A stretch of 64,000 bases of DNA from Anisus vortex (Eukaryota > Mollusca > Gastropoda > Planorbidae), in the NCBI GenBank assembly GCA_949126835.1, contig OX421505.1:8378587-8442586 (forward strand), in the 5' to 3' direction. The notes beneath the pieces are model-generated. The model did no database searches. It was given only the letters and a program-made list of their open reading frames with translations, and was not told the DNA's origin. Each line of letters starts with the position of its first letter. Within the stretch, counting starts at the first letter, position 1. The translations under genes were made by a program, and so were the position numbers. Below are positions 8,901 to 16,859 of the stretch, piece by piece.

Positions 8901-10592
8901 CCATTTGATAAGATGAATTTATATTGCATATATTATTATGTTATTGTTATCAGTTCGATTGAATTATTGGGATCGCCAATTGAACTGTATTGTTTTCCCC
9001 GGAATATTTTCTTTTATAATTATTCCTTAAAATTAACATTTTTCGTATGGTTAAAATGTAAAGGAAATAATTATAAAACTTTAGAAGGGGGGGGATGTTA
9101 CGAATATCGGTCATAAATGAATGACGTAGTAAGGCATTGACCTCTTAACAAGTGCGTATCAGAGTCCAAAGCGACCAAGGTTTGACCTTTATGCCCTGAG
9201 GGCAGTTTAAATAAAATAATTCGTTCAAATCCCGTGGAAATTGGGGGATAATTCTGGATCGTAGTAATTATAGAGAAAGAGGTTAAAATGCGTATTAAGA
9301 CCCTGTAGAATCTTCGATGATCGTTTTCTTTGTAAAGTCCCGACCTCCTTAAAGTTAGTTCAGTTTAAACGTTTGTAGAGTGAAGTCGCTATATTCATAC
9401 ATGTACATATAATGCCATTTTATTGATACTTATGTTGCCACCAGTTGATGAAGTTTATTGATCGTTTATATTGAGTCTACAATTTAAATAAAATTGTTTA
9501 TTCAACAACTGGAGTTGTTTGATCTATCGTTGTTGAGAAAGGTGTTGAAGATAATTATCACGAATATAACTACATTACTGCATAGACCTGTCAGTCAAGG
9601 AACCCCTAGCTTGGGCTACAGATTAGCAGAATCTAGAGACTTCTAATAAAGATACAACTATATTCATTGAATCCGATTTAACGAGTCGTAATAATAGTCA
9701 TCACCTAAAGAGGTCCATAACAGTGGGGATAGTGTGGCCAGCAAAGCGCCTCAACACCTTTACTTTCCCAATTACTTCCCCTGATTAAATGAGAGTGAGA
9801 GCATTGTAAACTCTTCCCTCTGGACTCTTGGGAGAATAAAAATTTCCCTAACAGTTTTAATAGTCTTGGGTGAGGTCAACCTAAAGCCATGATAGTCTTG
9901 GTCACCTAAAGTCATGTAGCTAGATCACAGAAACCAACAGTGTAGTCATGATACAGTAAAAATTCAATTTTCCATTATTTTTTTCCTGTGTAGCCATTAC
10001 GAGTTACGATCAACCAGATGGCGCTGTATTAGAATGTGGCCGTAAAGACTGTGATTTATCTTCAATCATTGAGAAAATCAAAGTAGACCTCGCTTGTGTT
10101 GTATTATTGAATGAAGATGAAATGCATGTAAGATACTACTGATGGGTCACATACACATGGTGCATATTCTAGTATAGACCTAACTAATGTGAAATAGCAT
10201 TTACTTTTATATTCTTATTACCCCTTTACATATAATAAAAAGTTCCTTTTTTACGAATCCCAATGTTTTGTTTCATTTTTTATTTTTATTTTGTTATTAC
10301 TTGGTAAGAAGGCTTAATGAAAGTGTTTGAGTACATATTAATGGGTACAAATTATTACATCTTGCAGGTATAAACAAAATAAATAAATAATAAATATAAT
10401 TTTTATTTTCAATGTTTTATCTAGCAACTTGTGGATGCGGATACTGAAGGGCTAGCTCAGATACTTGGTAGGTCTACGAAAGTCATCATATCTCTGCAAG
10501 AATCTTGTCAGCGCCTAATTGATGAGCAAGCAGACGTAAAAGATCTTCTGGAGCTTATTTGTTTTTACAACGAATCCATTGGGTTAACTTAA
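2871..10592 (+). CDS. DFFA: DFFA/ICAD-like DNA fragmentation factor inhibitor, 4 exons, 183 aa
   Basis: Coding exons are 2871-2970, 3080-3229, 9994-10127 and 10425-10592. Splice phases are 1, 1 and 0, and all junctions are GT-AG (gtaaaa, gtaggt, gtaaga; acceptors gaag, gtag, ctag). An in-frame TAA lies directly upstream of the ATG at 2871, which fixes the start. Residues 4-80 form a CIDE-N domain, with the hallmark stretch RVVLAEDGTEIDEEYF followed by LPDNTVFMLL. Residues 100-172 match the second helical domain of DFF45/ICAD (KVDLACVVLLNEDEM, LQESCQRLIDEQ, KDLLELI). In animals DFFA binds and inhibits the caspase-activated nuclease DFFB and acts as its folding chaperone. The protein stops after this domain, so the third, chaperone domain of full-length DFF45 is absent, as in the short isoform DFF35/ICAD-S. 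Intron 2 (6.8 kb) carries an LTR retrotransposon. AATAAA occurs at 10737-10746. An alternative 3' exon outside this model cannot be excluded. Confidence 0.82.
3080..3229 (+). CDS. DFFA: DFFA-like exon 2 (core of CIDE-N)
   Basis: A 150 nt symmetrical phase-1 exon. It encodes CEKLQIDPPVRVVLAEDG and then the acidic EIDEEYF and LPDNTVF segments, the most diagnostic part of the CIDE-N fold. Donor gtaggt at 3230. Confidence 0.87.
3366..3992 (+). repeat. 5' LTR (627 bp)
   Basis: Begins tgttacgaatatcgg and ends ggtccataaca (TG...CA). It repeats at 9096-9722 with no difference that I can see. Confidence 0.95.
4168..4956 (+). CDS. Gag N-terminal and capsid part of the LTR element
   Basis: 262 codons. 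Residues 1-50 resemble a SAP-like helical motif (KKLKEIAEILKIEVTET). Residues 85-130 are a charged coiled coil rich in E, K, M and R. Residues 145-255 (LVPTYIDKESEIANFFQTFE, WGILVRTAFTQGRA, YRKRFRQYTMSP) match the capsid region of Gag from Ty3/gypsy elements common in molluscs and fish. The frame ends at 4956 in the middle of what should be continuous Gag. The rest continues from about 4917 in the -1 frame. No canonical slippery heptamer is visible at the junction, so a one-base indel is as likely as programmed frameshifting. Confidence 0.8.
   Translation: MEFIENPEEEVLKTLSIKKLKEIAEILKIEVTETTPSRTVLTQQIKDVLIASGKLKVESSAEGYQVEGQTSKSMSEQFRFQLEMKRMEMEMEQKSFDREIEEKRLEMEDKKSQRESQERIELAKIGATKKESHNDVEMARWKKLVPTYIDKESEIANFFQTFEISCRDFKFPEDKWGILVRTAFTQGRARDCVLLLKEENLNDYEIIKDTVLKAYNQIPESYRKRFRQYTMSPYQTHLDFLRAEEKLMDQWIKSRNISTLKK
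4917..6923 (+). CDS. Gag C-terminus, protease and integrase-tail fusion ORF of the LTR element
   Basis: 668 codons counted from a GTG at 4917. There is no ATG start at this point, and the frame may be reached by shift from the preceding Gag. Residues about 15-60 complete the Gag capsid. Residues 101-114 are a CX2CX4HX4C zinc knuckle (CTFCKRTGHSIEDC). Residues about 255-345 are a retroviral-type aspartic protease with the catalytic DTGA at 268-271. A long acidic/lysine-rich linker follows. Residues about 505-600 resemble the end of a gypsy integrase (a DQ-TNF remnant and a VRGPLKLLPEEW segment). RT, RNase H and most of integrase are missing, yet the reading frame is uninterrupted. The C-terminus has a hydrophobic segment (about residues 641-659) followed by a charged tail, which could be a membrane anchor. 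The origin of that tail is unclear. Confidence 0.75.
   Translation: MDKIQKYLHIKEMKDIILLEDFINKVRPDIRMYLSERDITDPHKAADLAEQYTLCHRTADGKNVNRPQRPAENTQQQHREKEHFVKQNDVNKKPINKNVQCTFCKRTGHSIEDCWSIRSNKRPNKVVMCASHKPIQNVQESENTNELNSKKDSSKPETLRVDLPESKSQKVEKSTTEDNEDKYPDYKYRMATIGLIVQVHRDEKVDQSIFDSNKSLKSSKDETTPESHGQGKNKIDTETLCSFQPFISEGCVALQKEGPLKSVKILRDTGASLTLLLKDVLPLNDNTLTGQTVLLRGFEWKEEIPLHRIYLASDLVTGYVTVGVISKLPVEGISVILANDLAKGRVRPELIVKENPDPSPIVETGKEKELYPVGDVINGMTPQKKKEEILSQEKKKKEEILPREKKEEEEVERDTTIFSKIDDCPKGNEQSKKSSQNELIAEQKVDPELLQLHEKAVDEKENPTTDVYEQIDHSINKQQCKPAVAGTDEDLRSITEETSAESWTETIKSYGLPQSIPTDQRTNFAPELFNPVLRNLCLEQEMSTESYPESRGAYGPIFGPTVRGPLKLLPEEWQTELDLLGLIKYLDKYINVLSDITVFVRKKLYTAHMQMPLLCDERKAKILYHLKMIKPYLLKTIGISLMLLTLLLLIVKFMPGVQDELNDKFTDS
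6924..9083 (+). other. Non-coding 3' internal region of the LTR element
   Basis: 2.2 kb of AT-rich sequence without a long open frame or recognisable domain, between the fusion ORF and the polypurine tract. It includes a short GA microsatellite at 8440-8459. It may be the decayed remains of an additional ORF or a packaging/regulatory region. Confidence 0.6.
9084..9095 (+). promoter_or_regulatory. Polypurine tract of the LTR element
   Basis: The run agaagggggggga directly precedes the TG of the 3' LTR. This is the expected plus-strand priming site. Confidence 0.8.
9096..9722 (+). repeat. 3' LTR (627 bp)
   Basis: Same start, end and length as the 5' LTR, with no visible difference. It is followed by GTGG, the target-site duplication. 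Confidence 0.95.
9727..9860 (+). repeat. Dispersed repeat, partial copy (family also at 10815, 49140, 50830)
   Basis: The string ggatagtgtggccagcaaag and the following ctttactttccc stretch resemble 10895-10945. The LTR element inserted at the left edge of this copy. The family looks like a SINE or MITE. Neither ends nor a pol III box could be fixed. Confidence 0.5.
9994..10127 (+). CDS. DFFA: DFFA-like exon 3
   Basis: Acceptor tgtgtag, then 134 nt in phase with exon 2. Encodes a short linker followed by LSSIIEKIKVDLACVVLLNE, the first helix of the DFF45 second domain. Donor gtaaga at 10128. Confidence 0.82.
10425..10592 (+). CDS. DFFA: DFFA-like exon 4 (terminal)
   Basis: Acceptor tatctag. 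55 codons and TAA at 10590-10592. Encodes LVDADTEGLAQILGRS, LQESCQRLIDEQ and KDLLELI, equivalent to the LVDAPC..LAQEL and QREE..LLQLYL region of DFF45. An internal gtaggt (about 10467) could act as a cryptic donor, but the coding similarity continues through it. Confidence 0.8.
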   Translation, partial: QLVDADTEGLAQILGRSTKVIISLQESCQRLIDEQADVKDLLELICFYNESIGLT

Positions 10593-10736
10593 TATTTCAA
10601 AATAACTTTAAAATTACAACTATTTTATACATACTAGGGCAATGAAAACATTGGACTTAGATGTACTAGATGAAATAAAGACAATAGAAACAAACATTTC
10701 TTTTTCCCCACTTTTTTTCTTTAATGAATTGAATGC

Positions 10737-10746
10737 AATAAATAAA
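10737..10746 (+). terminator. Polyadenylation signals after the DFFA-like gene
   Basis: Two overlapping AATAAA hexamers about 145 nt after the stop codon. This fits a short 3' UTR. Confidence 0.6.
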
Positions 10747-10814
10747 TGACACCCATGTTTTCATACTAGCGTTACACGTTTACAATAATAATAACAAACA
10801 AAACATGACTTACT

Positions 10815-10990
10815 AAAGTACCCTTCGGACCAACCTGATCATAGGGCTAGTGAAGCAGCGTTCACCAGTTTCTATGGCCACGTCATAATAGGGGATGTGT
10901 GGTCAGCACAATGCCCAGCCGACTTTACTTTACCCCAACTAATGTCAGGTACTCATCAGAGCTAAGTAGACTCAGGGACACCCCTGTGAC
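10815..10990 (+). repeat. Dispersed repeat, longest copy
   Basis: Contains aagcagcgttcaccagtttc, then ggggatgtgtggtcagcaca, then ctttactttacccc. Related sequence occurs at 9727, 49140 and, inverted, at 50830. This suggests a SINE or MITE family of about 170 bp. Confidence 0.6.
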
Positions 10991-10999
10991 GGAAAAGAA

Positions 11000-11940
11000 A
11001 GATGGAAGCTAGGTTAATATACTCTTTTATATTTTACTGTGTATATGGTGATTTTTTTTAACAAAGACTGTCTTGTTACTATTGTGAACCTGTTACTCAC
11101 CCAGTTATTATGACTATTCATAAAGCTCGACAGATGTGTATCAATATATGTTGTTAACCATAGTAGAAGCGTATCTACAATGTGGTATTTCTTTAGTTGA
11201 AAACAACGAGCTGCAAATCGCCCTGAAAATCCATTAACTTAAGACAAGATTAATACCGGGTATAAATTTTACAAAAATAAAAAAAACTAATTACACGATT
11301 GCTACCCTTGGTTTTAATCTATTGAATATTTCTGGCTCCCGTAATTATGCTAAAGAAAATAATTACATGATTAAATACAGTATATAAAAGTTTATACATC
11401 TAGTGCAATCGTAAATAAGATGACATCCGAATTCTTAAAGTTAAAATACAAAATTACTATAAATTTACATGTCTTATAATATAAAAAAAAGAGAAAACCC
11501 AATTGCATTAAAGTATAATAATTCTATAAAAAATATCAGATTTTAAAATTTAGTGTTCGTAATATTTATACTATTAGCCGAAACATTTTAAGTTTAGAAT
11601 AAAAATGCTTAACCTTGTCTTACTACAACAAAAAGAAAAAAAAATACAAAAGGTAATAATGACAAAATGCAAAAAAAAATTATTACACGATTACTCCCCT
11701 TGGATACATCCCTTCCGCCATATTGGATACCACGTGGCGATTACTCCACTTGGATACACCCATGTTCCTAAAAGAACCATGGGACTATGACTATGACTTC
11801 TGTATAACAGAAAGTTAAAAAGGACGCCATCAGAGACACGTTGAATATTTTAGTTTAGAACTGATGCATGTGTTAACTATTAAAATTTTAAAATTGCCTG
11901 GATACTTTTACGAAAACATAAAAAAAAAAAGAAAAAAAAA
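11000..11940. other. Intergenic AT-rich sequence, no gene seen
   Basis: No conserved reading frame. A roughly 90 bp segment at 11235-11325 (acttaagacaagattaat, then gctacccttggt) recurs at 12757-12830. This marks an old local duplication or a low-copy repeat. Confidence 0.5.
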
Positions 11941-11949
11941 ATTACTAAA

Positions 11950-12110
11950 AAATAAAACGAGCTGCAAGGTTCATATGGAATGGGTGGCCTGAACAAACCA
12001 GTAACATAATTTAAAACATTAATAAAAGAATGCAACTAGACTGGCCTTGGACCACGGATGAACGTAGGACGCAATAAGCTTCTTTATAGAAGGAGCGTCT
12101 GCAGAGAGAC
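11950..12110 (+). pseudogene. LINE 3' end fragment (C-terminus of ORF2)
   Basis: Resembles, in opposite orientation, the LINE end at 42405-42540. It encodes a NG-PEQT-like motif and ends in the recurring segment ggaccacggatgaacgtagg to gaaggagcgtctgca. A 5'-truncated insertion. Confidence 0.65.
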
Positions 12111-12159
12111 AGATGTGACAATGTAAATATGGTCTTACGGGACTGTGTGCAACTGTGTA

Positions 12160-12460
12160 TGAAAATATGTATGTGTGTGTGTGAGAGATAAAAATACTCT
12201 GTGTGTGTGTGTGTGTGTTTGTAAATGTGATTGTCTGTATGTATGTGTGTGTGCGTTTGTAAATGTGATTGTCTGTATGTATGTGCATGTGTGTGTTTGT
12301 AAATGTGATTGTCTGTATGTGTGTGTGTGTGTTTGTAAATGTGCTTGTCTGTATGTATGTGCGTGTGTGCGTTTGTAAATGTGATTGTCTGTATGTATGT
12401 GTGTGTGTGTGCGTTTGTAAATGTGATTGTCTGTATGTATGTGCATGAGAGTGTATGTGT
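12160..12460 (+). repeat. GT-rich minisatellite, 36-42 bp unit, about six copies
   Basis: Each unit is (GT)n, then tttgtaaatgtgattgtctg, then tatgtat. Unit length varies with the GT tract. Translations of Thr/His-rich or Val/Cys-rich peptides here are repeat artefacts. Confidence 0.9.
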
Positions 12461-12469
12461 TTTACAAAA

Positions 12470-12980
12470 CAAAAATGTTAATATTCTATTGATCTACAGT
12501 TGTAAGCGAGTGTGGCTTATTTATTTAGAAAAAGACACGAATATTTTATCGATCTGCAAACAAACTTGTGGTTCAACTTAAAAAAACAAAAAAAAAAAAA
12601 ACAAAAACAAAAAAAAACAAAAAAAAAAAACACGTTTTCGTGTGTATGTGCGAGATAAAAATAGTGTGTGGGCTTTGTATTTTAGATGTGAACACAATGG
12701 TTCCAAAATGTTTTAAAGGTACCCTTTATTTATAACGTTAAAACAATACTATTATTAACTTAAGACAAGATTAATATACATTTTACAAAAATTAAAACAA
12801 CTAATTACACACTTGCTACCCTTGGTACAATTTTTAAGTATAAAAGATAAAAATATATATTTTAGACATTAAAAAAAAAAAAAAAAATAAATAAAAAAAA
12901 CCTACAAGATAATAAAATTGAACAAAATGTTTAAAAGAAGCTCGATGAAAAAAAAATATTTAAAGTATGTAAAAGAATAA
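12470..12980. other. A-rich intergenic sequence
   Basis: Contains an A-tract with scattered C at 12578-12635 and a further A-rich run at 12869-12900. No coding signal seen. Confidence 0.5.
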
Positions 12981-12984
12981 GGGC

Positions 12985-13050
12985 ATTGTTATTGTAACAG
13001 CCGTGGTTTAGTCGCACTCTTTATCGATTAGGTAAAAGCTGGCGGGAAAA
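12985..13050 (+). pseudogene. Degenerate second copy of the protease core
   Basis: The string agccgtggtttagtcgcact and its flanks closely resemble 13238-13295, which encodes the catalytic cysteine region of the neighbouring protease. The frame here is broken by stops. It is probably a partial tandem duplication or a relic of a related gene. Confidence 0.5.
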
Positions 13051-13141
13051 CGGGAAAATAGTAAGTGAAATGTTGGCATTATCGATTGGGTGGGCGGATT
13101 GAATTAAACAGATGTCTGAATGTAAGAAAAGAAAATGATAG

Positions 13142-13429
13142 TACAAAAAGCGACAGCCAACTATTTTGAATTTTATCAAAAATAATTCAAACAGACCACT
13201 CGTTTATAATTCAAGGGCGTTGCAAGATATTGTAACTAACAGCTGTGGCTTATACGCACTCTATTTTGTATTGATGAAAGCTCGGGGTGCTAGTTTAAAC
13301 GTCATACTTCGCCCCTTTTCAACGTCACCGAATCGACAATACATTAACGATCGAATTATATCAAGATTAGCCCTTCAAATTATTGGAAATAATTATAAAC
13401 GTTTATTTGCCCGATTTGAAGATGTCTAG
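13142..13429 (+). CDS. Adenain-like (C5-type) cysteine protease, C-terminal part
   Basis: An open frame from the stop at 13139-13141 to TAG at 13427-13429, with no ATG at a sensible start. The segment LQDIVTNSCGLYALYFVL matches the catalytic Cys-Gly motif and preceding Gln region of adenovirus-type proteases, also found in Polintons and adintoviruses. A C-terminal NDRII motif is also typical. The His and acidic residues of the triad would lie upstream and are not visible, so this is a truncated gene. In such elements the protease matures capsid proteins. No polymerase, integrase or capsid gene is present nearby. Confidence 0.6.
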   Translation, partial: YKKRQPTILNFIKNNSNRPLVYNSRALQDIVTNSCGLYALYFVLMKARGASLNVILRPFSTSPNRQYINDRIISRLALQIIGNNYKRLFARFEDV

Positions 13430-13694
13430 TGAGGATTGGATCTTTGTGGCCAGGACTGGAAATAAATTTACTGAAATAAGAACTACGAATCACAGCGGTT
13501 TTAAATTGGCTATTGTCAGTCAATTCATGAACAAAAATACATTAAATCTTAGAGACTTTTTGGATGGCGCGGATCTGAAATTTCCTACCAATTCCGGTAT
13601 TACTATGACTCGTTTATGTTTTGAACGTTTGTTATCCTTACAACATGATATTTTAAAAGCCTTTGATGAATTGGAATTGAAAAAAGTACAATAA
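13422..13694 (+). CDS. PC4-like (transcription coactivator p15) protein, 90 aa
   Basis: ATG at 13422 overlaps the end of the protease frame by 8 nt (ATGTCTAG), a compact arrangement typical of viruses. Residues about 23-85 show the PC4 pattern: a beta segment (FKLAIVSQF), then LNLRDFL, a Gly-Ile turn (NSGITMT) and a C-terminal amphipathic helix (CFERLLSLQHDILKAFDELE). PC4 domains bind single-stranded DNA and take part in transcription or replication. AATAAA follows within a few bases of the stop. The frame is intact, unlike most of the repeats around it. The role in its parent element is inferred only from position. Confidence 0.55.
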   Translation: MSSEDWIFVARTGNKFTEIRTTNHSGFKLAIVSQFMNKNTLNLRDFLDGADLKFPTNSGITMTRLCFERLLSLQHDILKAFDELELKKVQ

Positions 13695-13929
13695 AAGAAT
13701 AAAATTTAAGACGACTTTGGTTTCATTTTTTCGTTTGTCAATTTTTCGTTTGTGTCTCGATTAATATTGTTTTTTATAAATATATTATATATATATACAC
13801 ACATAAGTAACAAAGTGGAATAAAACACTATTTAAAAATGTAATGAACACATTAATACATGAACACCAGAGGGGGTGGGGGAGGGAGTACAATAAAACGT
13901 GTCGTGAACGGGAGGTCATTAGAGGGGAA

Positions 13930-14097
13930 TGGGCGGGGGAGGTGAGAGGGGGAGGTAGGAGGTGGGAGGTGAGAGGTGGAGGTTGGAGGTGAGAGGTGGA
14001 GGTGAGAGGTGGAGGAGGGAGGTGGGGGGAGGTGAGAGGTGGAGGTAGGAGGTGAGAGGTGGAGGTGAGAGGTGGAGGTGGAGGAGGGAGGTGGGAT
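13930..14097 (+). repeat. Purine-strand minisatellite (ggaggtgagaggt)n
   Basis: Repeats of ggaggtgagaggtggaggt with frequent GGG runs. The + strand is almost pyrimidine-poor except for T and could form G-quadruplex or triplex structures. Confidence 0.85.
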
Positions 14098-14189
14098 GAT
14101 AAGTAAAGGGAACCTAATATACTACTTGCATGGCATGCTAAAGATTATCCAAAAATGGTTTTAAGAGTCTTTTCTCAACCATGGGCGGT

Positions 14190-16085
14190 GACCTTTTAGT
14201 TCTATGAAGCTTGAAAACAAGCAATAGCTGGCACCCACAAAAATGAGTCGATCTATCGATTAGGAGACTTCAATGCTAGAATAAGGGGGGGGGGAGGGGG
14301 CAACCACGAAGCCTGGCCCAAGAGCCTTGGTCTTTTTGGAAGGGGCAAGCTAAATGAGACGGACAGAAATTGCTGGAATTGTGTTGTTCACGGGGCTTAT
14401 GTGTGACCAACACTTACTTTAAATGCAAAGATATACACCAAATGTCCTGGAGACACCCTCGATCGGGCTAATGGCACCAGTTGGACCTCATCATCACCAG
14501 GCGTGCACAAATTGCTAGTGTTCTTCTCACCCAAAGTTATCAAAGTGCCGACTGCGACACTGATCACTCCCTGGAGGCCAGCAAGGTACGAATAATGAGA
14601 ATGAACTTGTATCACACCAAAGAAAAGAGACGTCAACGCATTAATAACTACTACATGAAGGACCAAGTAAAAACACAGCTTTTCATGATAAAATGCATGA
14701 AGCCCTCACAAAGACAACCCCAAATGTCCCCATTGACTTCAAATGGTCAGATCTCCGCGACACGATTTACGCTATAGCAATAAATGCCTAAGGTAAAAAA
14801 TTCCACGAAAACACGGACTGATTCGATGCTAATTGGGATGAAATGAAATCTGTCACCAAAGCTAAATAGAAAGCTTTCCTGGCCGACAAGCACAAGCCTG
14901 CACCCGACACGTTGCACGCCATGAAAATAGCTAAGATGCATACTCAAAGGGTTGCCCATCAATTTGCCACTATCTACTAGTTTAATCTCTGCTCAAGCAT
15001 ACAGTCAGCTGCTGATATGAGCAACGCCAAAGCCAAAGATGAAATCTGGTTACACACCAGAGTTGATGAAGGACTTTTTAACACTGCCCGTCTCCGAGCC
15101 AAAACCAAAACGACAGAGGTCCTAATTCGCGAGCTGCGATTTGCCGATGAAGCGGCCCTGATTTCGCACACAGAGACAGGCCTACAACAACTTGTGTTAA
15201 GCTTCGCCAAAGCCTGCAAAGAGTTTGGCCTGCAGGTGAGCATAAAGAAGACACAAATAATGTTCCCCTTCTACCATTATTATAAAAAAAGAAAACGTGT
15301 AGGTTGTGGACAGCTTCACTTACTTGGGGTCCAAGTTTTCCAGCTTACTTTCCATAGACGATGAATTTAATAGTAGAATCGGCAAGGCAGCTGCCACAAT
15401 GGATAAACTTAGTAAACGGGTTTTTTGGAAAACACCAAGCTGACAGAGAGGACCAAACTGTGTGTCTTCCAGGCCTGCGTCATCAGCACGCTGCTCTATG
15501 GAAGTGAATCATGGACCACCTACACGTTCCGTGAGTGTATGCTAAATAACTTCCACTTGAGGTGCCTGCGTCGCATCCTTGGAATTAAATGGCAGGACAA
15601 AGTGCCCAATAGTGAAGTAATAACGCGTGCTAGCGCCAAAAGCAGGTTCTCAGTCCTTAGCGAAAGACGCCTAAGATGGCTCAGACATTAAAAAAGAATG
15701 AGTCCAGGTAGAATTCCTAAGGACTTCCTATATGGGGGAGAATTAGCATCTGGAAAAAGAAAAACAGGTCGCCCGGGCCTCCGATACAGAGGGACATGAG
15801 AGCAGCCAGCATAAACACAAATGTCTGGGAGCGGAAAGCAGAGGATCGATCCAATTGGTTCACTGCTGTCGGGGGGGGGGGGGGGGGGGGTAAAACTAGC
15901 AGAGGAGACCGTAGAAAAAAGAGCTAGGAGAAAGGCGAAGAAAATGGAAAGCCCACAACACGTGTGCAAAAGCTGTGATAAAGACTGACATTCAAGGATA
16001 GGCCTGCTCAGCCACACGAGAAAAATCAACCTCAACTCACGTTGATGCATCATCGTCTCGCAAGACGGAAGGATGCCGAAGAGAC
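14190..16085 (+). pseudogene. Decayed LINE with endonuclease, RT and C-terminal zinc-finger remnants
   Basis: Domains appear in order but in shifting frames. Endonuclease pieces are at 14250-14620 (GDFNARI, WHQLDLIITRRAQI, SADCDTDHSL). RT pieces are at 15017-15290 (FNTARLRAKTKTTEVLIREL, LRFADEAALI where FADD is expected, FGLQVSIKKTQIM). The thumb/C-terminal region is at 15425-15690 (TLLYGSESWTTY, LRCLRRILGIKWQDKVPNSE, RRLRWLRH). A C2H2-like finger is at 15960-16015. The RT between 14660 and 15010 is deleted or unreadable. This EN-RT architecture is common in marine and freshwater invertebrates. The copy is inactive, and the clade was not determined. Confidence 0.8.
15870..15891 (+). repeat. 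Poly-G tract
   Basis: An uninterrupted run of about 20 G within the LINE remnant. Confidence 0.9.
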
Positions 16086-16259
16086 GATATTTGCAATTGG
16101 TATGTTCAAATCTTTCTGCTGCAATATGTATGGTCGTATGAAGCAATCCGTTTCTCGTATTAGTACGATGTAATTTGTTAGCTACTATAAAAATGTTGCA
16201 ATCGGTAAGTAACAATATGTATTCTGTATTATAATTGGTATGTTGCCACCGGTGTGTTG

Positions 16260-16465
16260 CAATATGTATTTAGCGATCAGTTTGTTGCAATCAGTATATT
16301 GCAATCGCTATATTGCTATATAGGTATGTAGCAATAGGTATGCTGTAATCGGTATCATGTAATCGGTTTCCTGTAATTGGCATCCTGTAATCAGTATCCT
16401 GTAATCGGTATCATGTAATTTGTATCCTGTAATTGGCATCCTGTAATCAGTATCCTGTAATTGAT
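16260..16465. repeat. Minisatellite, 14 bp unit (tgtaatcggtatcc)
   Basis: Head-to-tail 14-mers in intron 2 of the truncated paralogue. A longer array of the same unit occurs at 62740-63150, in the same intron of the second copy. The array therefore predates the duplication. Confidence 0.85.
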
Positions 16466-16576
16466 ACGTGACAGACGACAAGACAGAAATGTGAATCTTC
16501 TGCTGATCGGTTTTTCTTAGAACTTATTAGTAAGTAATAGTTATAGTTAGAGGTCAGCCTTTAAATTTGTACTTAC

Positions 16577-16692
16577 TGGATAATGAAGGAGTACTAAAGG
16601 AATGTTGATGTGATAGATTTTAAAGTAGTCAACGTAGTCATCACTTCTGTACTCGCCAGCCATTACGGCAAGTACACGTTTTAAGCCTTCTT
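16577..16692 (-). pseudogene. Exon 2 of truncated secreted-protein paralogue
   Basis: On the - strand: acceptor cgttttttcag, 116 nt, donor gtaagt. It joins exon 1 (18678-18744) in phase 1 and ends in phase 0. The product includes GLKRVLAVMAGEYRSDDYVD and YFKIYHINIP, close to the exon at 63267-63385 but one codon shorter. The reading frame and splice sites are intact, but no downstream exons are found between here and the DFFA-like gene, where a LINE and other insertions lie instead. Confidence 0.75.
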
Positions 16693-16859
16693 CTGAAAAA
16701 ACGAGAATAACATGTACAAAACATTACTTGTTATACAAAAGTTCGTCTGATTATCTTTGATTATCTACTATATGTTCGCCATATTGATATGGTTGTTGAT
16801 ATTCAACTTACTAAGAATAGAAAATTAAGAAATTACTGAACAGTTAGAAAATTATTGAG

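Larger units (their letters stand above)
3366..9722 (+). mobile_element. Ty3/gypsy-type LTR retrotransposon, internally deleted, inside DFFA intron 2
   Basis: Two 627 bp LTRs (3366-3992 and 9096-9722) read as identical. They are flanked by a 4 bp target-site duplication GTGG (3362-3365 and 9723-9726). A polypurine tract (agaagggggggga) abuts the 3' LTR. No primer-binding site starting TGG follows the 5' LTR, so priming may be atypical. The interior encodes a Gag and a protease but lacks reverse transcriptase, RNase H and the integrase core. About 2.2 kb before the 3' LTR is non-coding. The copy is therefore recent but non-autonomous and would need enzymes from another element. It lies in the same orientation as the host gene. 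Confidence 0.93.

Noticed and set aside
12011..12472. Thr/His-rich frames on the - strand
   Set aside because: Translation of a GT-rich minisatellite.
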